From JACCZX01 sp040003315 (GTDB taxonomy: Bacteria > Pseudomonadota > Gammaproteobacteria > Burkholderiales > Burkholderiaceae_F), in contig JBDUCU010000005.1 of the NCBI GenBank assembly GCA_040003315.1, positions 1-53,958 of the forward strand: a DNA stretch of 53,958 bases, read 5' to 3'. The notes beneath the pieces were generated by a model. It made no database searches and was not told where the DNA came from. It saw nothing but the letters and a program-made list of their open reading frames with translations. The translations under genes were made by a program, and so were the position numbers. Below, in pieces: positions 48,761 through 53,958 of the stretch (position 1 is the first letter of the stretch; every line of letters starts with the position of its first letter).

Positions 48761-48930
48761 TCTAGCCGTTCCCTCCGGCTCAAGGTGACGAAAGCGAACT
48801 TTGCTTATCGAACCCCGCGATAAGCCTTATTCCAGTCACAGCATTGCTTTCAACGATTTGTTCGTTGGCGCGGGGGAAGGACCCGAGACAATCGGTGCGA
48901 AATTCAACCCATCCAAGTGCAGAGTCCCTG

Positions 48931-49422
48931 ATGAACGAGATCCTCGATGCGCCGCCGCGTGCCGGTAACGATGCCGATGCGGAAGCTGAACGTATTCTCG
49001 ATATGGCTCGCACCCGCTTCGAGGCGACCGAAGGCGCATACGCCGGCGCAGTGACGCCGCGTGAAGCATGGCAGTTGTATCAAGAGGGACGCGCGCACCT
49101 GCTCGACGTTCGCACGGCGCCCGAGGTCAGGTATGTCGGAAGTGTTCCCGGCGCCTTGCATGTCGAGTGGCATGGCACTGACCCCGCGCAAGTCGAGCAC
49201 TTCCTGCATGAGCTGAAGGCCGTCGCGCGGCCGGACCAGACGGTTCTGCTGCTTTGTCGCAGCGGCGTGCGCTCACATCACGCGGCACGCGTCGCGTACG
49301 ACGCCGGCTATCAAAATGTATTCAATGTGCTGGAAGGCTTCGAGGGTCAGCGCAATCACTCACACCAGCGCGGCTTTATCGACGGCTGGCGATCGCACGG
49401 CCTGCCTTGGATTCAGGATTGA
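48931..49422 (+). CDS. rhodanese-like domain protein
   Basis: 163 residues from ATG 48931 (MNEILDAPPRAGN); the frame is open to 48844 without family content. One rhodanese domain: TPREAWQLYQEGRAHLLDVRTAPEVRYVGSVPGALHVEW (broken here), with LLLCRSGVRSHHAARVA holding the active-site Cys (about residue 112), then GYQNVFNVLEGFEG and the tail RGFIDGWRSHGLPW. Cytosolic sulfur-transfer protein. The family's true donor and acceptor are usually unknown. Context: upstream of the transsulfuration pair on the opposite strand and downstream of the siroheme remnants, fitting a sulfur-metabolism neighbourhood. Confidence 0.92.
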   Translation: MNEILDAPPRAGNDADAEAERILDMARTRFEATEGAYAGAVTPREAWQLYQEGRAHLLDVRTAPEVRYVGSVPGALHVEWHGTDPAQVEHFLHELKAVARPDQTVLLLCRSGVRSHHAARVAYDAGYQNVFNVLEGFEGQRNHSHQRGFIDGWRSHGLPWIQD

Positions 49423-49436
49423 TGCGATAGATTGAA

Positions 49437-50624
49437 CTAAACCGCGGCGAGCGCACGCGAAAGGTCACGTCTTAGATCGTCGAACGCTTCGACGCCAACC
49501 GACAGCCGCACGAAAGAGTCGCCGATGCCGAGCGATGTGCGCTGAGCCGGCGGAATCGTAGCGTGCGTCATGATCGCAGGGTGTTCGATCAGGCTTTCAA
49601 CGCCGCCCAGGCTTTCGGCCAGCGCAAAAATCTCGCAGCGTTCAAGAAATCGGCGGGTGCCATCCAGATCGGTCGCCAGATCGATCGAGATCATTCCTCC
49701 ATAGCCATTCATCTGACGCTGTGCCAGTGCGTGATGCGGGTGCGAAGGAAGTCCTGGATATCGAACGCTCTTCACGCCCGGCTGCGCTTCAAGCCATTGG
49801 GCCAAAGCGAGGGCGTTGTCGCAGTGCCGCTGCATGCGCAGCGCAAGCGTCTTGATTCCGCGCAGGGTTAGAAAGCTGTCGAACGGGCCGGCGATCGCGC
49901 CGATCGCGTTCTGCAGGAACCCCAGCTGTTCTCGCATCGGTGCACACCGTTCTTCGCGCGAGATGACCGCAACGCCTCCGATCACATCTGAATGGCCGTT
50001 CAGGTATTTGGTGGTCGAATGCACGACCACGTCGAAGCCGAATTCAATCGGACGCTGTACGTAAGGACTCGCGAACGTATTGTCGGCCGCCGCGACGATG
50101 TTGCGCGCACGGCAGAGTTTGGCGATCGCCTGCAGATCGGCAAGCTTCAGCAGCGGGTTGCTCGGCGTCTCGACCCAGACCATTTTTGTTTCAGGCCGCA
50201 GCGCAGCGGTCAACTGGTCAAGGCGGGACATATCGACAAACGTGAATTGATGTCCGGCACTGCGCTTTCGCACGCGTTCGAACAGCCGAAACGTCCCGCC
50301 GTATAGATCATCGCCTGCCACGACGTGCGCGCCGCTGTCGAGCGTTTCGAGCACAGTGGCGATTGCGGCCATACCGGAGGCGAACGCATAGGCCTGTGCG
50401 CCACTTTCGAGATCCGCGACGCACCGCTCCAGAGCCCAGCGCGTCGGATTGTGCGATCGGCCGTAGTCAAGCCCCTTATGCACGCCCGGGCTCTGCTGCA
50501 CGAAGGTCGATGTTGCGTAGATCGGCGGCATGATTGCCCCGGTCGACGGATCCGGAGACTGCCCTGCGTGGATGACACGCGTGGCAATGTCGTGCGTGTG
50601 ATCGGCGTCGGTCTTGTCTTTCAT
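49437..50624 (-). CDS. cystathionine gamma-lyase/gamma-synthase family enzyme
   Basis: 395 residues of the Cys/Met-metabolism PLP family. Motifs: TRVIHAGQSPDPSTGAI, the N-terminal YGRSHNPTR (residues that bind phosphate of the neighbouring subunit), ASGMAAIATVL, VWVETPSNPLLKL, ADNTFASPYVQRP, the Schiff-base lysine in HSTTKYLNGHSD (about residue 208) and SLGGVESLIEHPA. Sequence alone does not separate gamma-lyase from gamma-synthase. Because its start overlaps the end of the cystathionine beta-synthase gene (ATGA at 50621-50624), the gamma-lyase reading, reverse transsulfuration homocysteine to cysteine, is favoured. Confidence 0.9.
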   Translation of the reverse strand: MKDKTDADHTHDIATRVIHAGQSPDPSTGAIMPPIYATSTFVQQSPGVHKGLDYGRSHNPTRWALERCVADLESGAQAYAFASGMAAIATVLETLDSGAHVVAGDDLYGGTFRLFERVRKRSAGHQFTFVDMSRLDQLTAALRPETKMVWVETPSNPLLKLADLQAIAKLCRARNIVAAADNTFASPYVQRPIEFGFDVVVHSTTKYLNGHSDVIGGVAVISREERCAPMREQLGFLQNAIGAIAGPFDSFLTLRGIKTLALRMQRHCDNALALAQWLEAQPGVKSVRYPGLPSHPHHALAQRQMNGYGGMISIDLATDLDGTRRFLERCEIFALAESLGGVESLIEHPAIMTHATIPPAQRTSLGIGDSFVRLSVGVEAFDDLRRDLSRALAAV

Positions 50625-52027
50625 GTCAGCTTCTTGCGCAGGTGGTTCAGTAAATCGAAGCGCGTGACGAGCCCGTAGAACTGCTTTTCATTGGCGATGA
50701 TCGCGACCAGGCCGCGGTCCAGTATCGCCTGCAGTGACTCGAGGCTCGCATCCGGCCGCACGGTATCAAGCTTCCTCGTCATTGCGCCGCTGACCGGCGA
50801 ATGAAACCGCGCTGCATCATCGTGTACGGTGAACAGCAAGTCGGATTCATCGATCACTCCCAGCAGCCGCTGGTGGTCGAGCACTGGCAATTGCGAAACC
50901 TCAGCGAGTCGCATCCGTTGAAACGCAGTCAATAATGTGTCGTCCGGGCCAACTGCCACTACAGCTCCTTCGTCGAAGCGGCGCGCGATCAGATCGCGCA
51001 AGTCGCCCAGGCGCGGACGCCGCAGCAGACCCTGGTCGATCATCCACTGGTCGTTGTAGACCTTCGAAAGATAGCGCGTGCCGGTATCGCACACGAAACT
51101 CACGACGCGCCTCGGCGCCGTCTGTGCGCGGCAAAATCGAAGTGCAGCGGCGAGCAGTGTGCCGGTCGAAGACCCGCCCGAAATACCTTCGGCGCGCAGC
51201 AACTCGCGAGCGGTCGCAAAACTTTCTTCGTCGCTGATCGAATAGGCATGTTTGACTCCACTGAAATCCGCGATCGGCGGGATGAAATCTTCGCCGATAC
51301 CTTCGACCGCCCACGAACCAACCGTCCCTATCGTTCCTGTCTTTATATAGTCAGCCAGGATCGAGCCCGCTGGATCGGCGAGCACAAATTCGACTGCCGG
51401 AGCCACAGTACGGAAATAGCGCGTCAAGCCAGTGATCGTCCCCGCAGAGCCGACGCCGACCACGATCGCGTCCAGACGATGGCCGCATTGCTGCCAGATC
51501 TCAGGCCCGGTCGTTTGTTCATGCGCGGCCGGGTTGTCAGGATTACCAAACTGATTCGCGAAAAACGCGCCCGGAATTTCAGACGCGATGCGCGCTGCAG
51601 CGTCCTGGTAGTACTCGGGGTGACCCTTGCCGACATCCGATCGCGTCAAATTCACTTCGGCGCCCAGCGCTTTCAGGTGCAACACCTTTTCGCTCGACAT
51701 CTTGTCTGGCACAACCAGCACGACGCGATAACCCTTGGCGCCTGCAACCAGCGCCAGTCCAAGGCCGGTATTGCCGGCGGTCGCCTCGACCACCGTGCCG
51801 CCCGGTTTCAGCTCGCCGCGCCGCTCGGCACCTTCGATCATCGAGCGGCCGATCCGGTCCTTGATCGAGCCGCCCGGGTTTTGCGATTCGAGTTTTAGCA
51901 ACAACGTGCACGGACCGGTATCGAGCTGTGTGATCTGGATCATCGGCGTGTTGCCGATCAGCTCGAGAACTGCGGGCGCTGCGCGTGTCGCTGGATCCGG
52001 TCTGTTTGTCGGCTGACTGCTCGTCAT
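50621..52027 (-). CDS. cystathionine beta-synthase with C-terminal CBS domain pair
   Basis: 468 residues from ATG 52027 (MTSSQPTNRPD); the frame goes on to 52075, and the longer start is not excluded. N-terminal fold-type-II PLP domain: ELIGNTPMIQI, NPGGSIKDRIGRSMI with the PLP lysine, ATAGNTGLGLALVAGAKG, NQFGNPDNPAAHEQTTGPEI and GSAGTITGLTRYFR (phosphate loop). Then a tandem CBS-domain module (about residues 330-468). No N-terminal haem domain, as usual in bacteria. With the following gene it makes cysteine from homocysteine and serine. Both cluster in opposition to the rhodanese gene. Confidence 0.93.
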   Translation of the reverse strand: MTSSQPTNRPDPATRAAPAVLELIGNTPMIQITQLDTGPCTLLLKLESQNPGGSIKDRIGRSMIEGAERRGELKPGGTVVEATAGNTGLGLALVAGAKGYRVVLVVPDKMSSEKVLHLKALGAEVNLTRSDVGKGHPEYYQDAAARIASEIPGAFFANQFGNPDNPAAHEQTTGPEIWQQCGHRLDAIVVGVGSAGTITGLTRYFRTVAPAVEFVLADPAGSILADYIKTGTIGTVGSWAVEGIGEDFIPPIADFSGVKHAYSISDEESFATARELLRAEGISGGSSTGTLLAAALRFCRAQTAPRRVVSFVCDTGTRYLSKVYNDQWMIDQGLLRRPRLGDLRDLIARRFDEGAVVAVGPDDTLLTAFQRMRLAEVSQLPVLDHQRLLGVIDESDLLFTVHDDAARFHSPVSGAMTRKLDTVRPDASLESLQAILDRGLVAIIANEKQFYGLVTRFDLLNHLRKKLT

Positions 52028-52121
52028 CTCGATATTGTGCCTCTGGCGCGAATTGTTCACTCGCGTTTCACACATGCTTCATTCCGCTCTGCACAATGGT
52101 GGTATCGAGGAGAACTTGCGT

Positions 52122-53958
52122 ATGCGGATTCGAACACTAGCCCTTGCATCGATGCTGTCGCTGGTCGCGGCGGTCGCCGCACAGGACGTGGCGAAAGTCG
52201 AATCGTTCAGTCCGCAAGGACAGATCAAGGATGTGCGGCAGGTCGTCGCGAGATTCTCGCAACCGATGGTGAGCTTTGGCGATCCACGCAGCGAAGCACC
52301 GTTTGACGTGACCTGCGGCGCTGCCGGTGCAAAGTCGGGCCGAGGCCGCTGGGCCGACGCGCGCAACTGGCTGTACGACTTCGAGCAAGATCTGCCGGCC
52401 GGAATCGAATGCAGCTTCAAGACACGGACAGGACTCAAGACTTTCGCCGGCGCCGACGTCGCTGCGCAGACATTCCGGTTCTCCACGGGTGGACCTTCGA
52501 TTCGCGGCGCATGGCCCGATGAAGGCGAAGAGCGCATCGATGAAGCGCAGGTGTTCCTGCTTGCGCTGGATGCGCATCCGGATCTGGCGAGCATCCGCGC
52601 CAACGCGTATTGCGCGGTTGACGGGATCGGCGAGCGTCTGCCGCTCAACGTCATCGAGGGCAAGGAGCGTGAGCGGATTCTCGCCGAACAGAAAAATCGC
52701 GCGCGCGTGCTGTTCGAAGTGATCACCAAGCGCGGCAAACGCGGAATCGCAAGCGTCAAGGATGAGAGGCTGGTCGATGCGCCGATCCTCGCTGCCAGTT
52801 GCGGGAGGCCACTGCCCGCAGGCGCGCGCGTCCGCTTGGTTTGGGGCGCGGGAATCACGACGACCAACGGCGTCGCGACCACCGAGGTGCAGACGCTGCC
52901 GTATCAGGTGCGGCCGCAGTTTTCCGCGCGCTTTACCTGCCCGCGAGTCAATGCCGACGCCGGCTGCATTCCGGTCCTGCCGGCGCAGCTTGAATTCACC
53001 GGCCCGGTGGCGCGGGACCTTGCCTCGAAGATCGAATTGCGCGGGGCGGACGGGCGTGTCTATCGGCCCGCGATCGATCCGAATGTCTCGACCGTCGATG
53101 CGGTCGAGTTCAAGGGCCCGTTTGCGGAACGCAGCGAAGCGACCGTCGTCGTGCCGAACGATCTGAAGGACGACGCGGGGCGGGCCCTTTCAAATGCCGC
53201 GGCGTTTCCGATGAAGGTGCGCATCGACGACGACCCGCCGCTGGTGAAGTTTCCTGCGCGCTTTGGCATCCTCGAAGCGAACGCGCAGCCGGCGTTGCCG
53301 GTGACGGTGCGCAACGTCGAGCCGATGCTCGCCGCTTATGCGCTCGATGTCGCCACCGCACCCAGGCGCTCCGCCAAAGGCCGCATCAAGCGCGTCGATA
53401 CCGACGACGACGTTGCAGTGGCGCAGTGGATGCGCCGCATATTGCGTGAGCCTGAGGCCGACGTGCGCCGCGAATTTTCTCGAAATCGCGGCGAGTACGC
53501 GAAGCCGGGTTCACTGCCGATGCTGACGGACGCAGAACGCGCCGCGGCGCAGCCGATCGACATTCCGCGCGCGGAACCGAAAATGGCAATGCAGGTGATC
53601 GGCATTCCGCTGCCGCAAACCGGGTTGTATGCAGTGGAGATCGCGAGTGAGCGCCTGGGTCAGGCGCTGCACGGCGAAGCCAAACCGTACTTTGTGTCGG
53701 GCGGTGCGCTGGTCACTAATCTGGCGGTGCACTTCAAGCATGGACGTGAATCGTCGCTTGCGTGGGTGACGCGGCTTGATGACGGCAAGCCGGTCGCGGG
53801 CGCGCAAGTCCGCGTGACCGATTGCTTGGGCAAGCGCTGGTGGGATGGCGCGACCGACGCCAACGGCATCGCACGCATCGAGCGCGAGCTGCCTCGCCAA
53901 AACCGTTGGCAGGAGTGCCCACACGCGCCGAGTGCGTATCTGGTCAGCGCACGCAGCG
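52122..53958 (+). CDS. bacterial alpha-2-macroglobulin-like protein, 3' end missing
   Basis: Open from ATG 52122 to the right edge without a stop (at least 612 residues), so truncated by the window. Signal peptide TLALASMLSLVAAVAA, no lipobox Cys. The visible part matches the N-terminal macroglobulin region of bacterial A2M proteins: VESFSPQGQIKDVRQVVARFSQPMV, SIRGAWPDEGEERIDEAQVF, FTGPVARDLASKI, DLKDDAGRALSNA, FGILEANAQPALPVTVRNVEP, IPLPQTGLYAVEI and the MG2-like WVTRLDDGKPVAGAQVRVTD. Such proteins trap host or competitor proteases, usually next to a PBP1C gene, which would lie outside this window. The thioester region is also beyond the edge. Confidence 0.9.
   Translation, partial: MRIRTLALASMLSLVAAVAAQDVAKVESFSPQGQIKDVRQVVARFSQPMVSFGDPRSEAPFDVTCGAAGAKSGRGRWADARNWLYDFEQDLPAGIECSFKTRTGLKTFAGADVAAQTFRFSTGGPSIRGAWPDEGEERIDEAQVFLLALDAHPDLASIRANAYCAVDGIGERLPLNVIEGKERERILAEQKNRARVLFEVITKRGKRGIASVKDERLVDAPILAASCGRPLPAGARVRLVWGAGITTTNGVATTEVQTLPYQVRPQFSARFTCPRVNADAGCIPVLPAQLEFTGPVARDLASKIELRGADGRVYRPAIDPNVSTVDAVEFKGPFAERSEATVVVPNDLKDDAGRALSNAAAFPMKVRIDDDPPLVKFPARFGILEANAQPALPVTVRNVEPMLAAYALDVATAPRRSAKGRIKRVDTDDDVAVAQWMRRILREPEADVRREFSRNRGEYAKPGSLPMLTDAERAAAQPIDIPRAEPKMAMQVIGIPLPQTGLYAVEIASERLGQALHGEAKPYFVSGGALVTNLAVHFKHGRESSLAWVTRLDDGKPVAGAQVRVTDCLGKRWWDGATDANGIARIERELPRQNRWQECPHAPSAYLVSARS

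Noticed and set aside
1..53958. CRISPR array, prophage, insertion sequence or integrative element
   Set aside because: No spaced palindromic repeats, integrase, transposase, terminal inverted repeats or tRNA-end duplication was found; the tRNA-Arg is followed directly by housekeeping genes.

Overview
The window is a compact, GC-rich chromosomal stretch of a betaproteobacterium, most likely Burkholderiales-like. The evidence is the block DUF971 - ubiE - Tim44-like - ubiJ - ubiB behind a tRNA-Arg, a DUF2868/DUF3482 gene pair, a CopG regulator with a PHB-depolymerase-type esterase, and a TAXI-type TRAP transporter of the DUF3394 kind. The assignment rests on gene content and protein style only; no rRNA or phylogenetic marker was compared. 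I see no phage, insertion sequence, CRISPR array or plasmid function.

Layout. 1-5.3 kb: end of a TonB-C-like protein, a small lysine/methionine-rich secreted protein with a terminator, hemE, priA and a membrane-anchored dihaem cytochrome c. 5.4-10 kb: tRNA-Arg(CCG) and the ubiquinone block. 10-14.5 kb: a zincin-like lipoprotein, a sodium:solute symporter and a DUF6279 lipoprotein. 14.6-18.3 kb: glmU-glmS (UDP-GlcNAc synthesis) and a DUF2177 membrane protein. 18.3-22.3 kb: a poorly coding gap, a CsbD-like protein, the overlapping DUF2868/DUF3482 membrane-GTPase pair and a remnant of a class III adenylate cyclase. 22.4-23.7 kb: a cupredoxin plus FTR1 iron permease behind a Fur-box-like site. 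23.8-31 kb: a methyltransferase, an AI-2E family permease with an extra C-terminal domain, and a stress group on the minus strand (large-subunit catalase KatE, haemerythrin-like protein, glycine-zipper protein, GlsB/YeaQ protein). 31-36.5 kb: a thioredoxin-reductase-like flavoprotein broken by an in-frame amber codon, a YetF-like protein, esterase plus CopG regulator, DUF4198 protein, DsbB and a secreted protein made of seven 24-residue repeats.

36.6-48.5 kb is the most interesting part. A D-amino-acid-dehydrogenase-like oxidase and a class III aminotransferase are followed by a TAXI-TRAP importer, a two-subunit iron-sulfur hydro-lyase (fumarase/tartrate dehydratase type), a stand-alone fumarate-reductase-like flavoprotein and two unrelated 2-hydroxyacid dehydrogenases. 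Many of these genes overlap by a few bases. The set reads as an import and catabolic route for a dicarboxylate or hydroxy/amino acid whose substrate I cannot name. The last gene coupled to it encodes a small sirohydrochlorin chelatase, which faces a truncated SUMT (siroheme methyltransferase) fragment.

48.9-54 kb: a rhodanese, a reverse-transsulfuration pair (cystathionine beta-synthase and a cystathionine gamma-lyase/synthase, overlapping by 4 bp) and the start of a bacterial alpha-2-macroglobulin-like protein that runs off the right edge.
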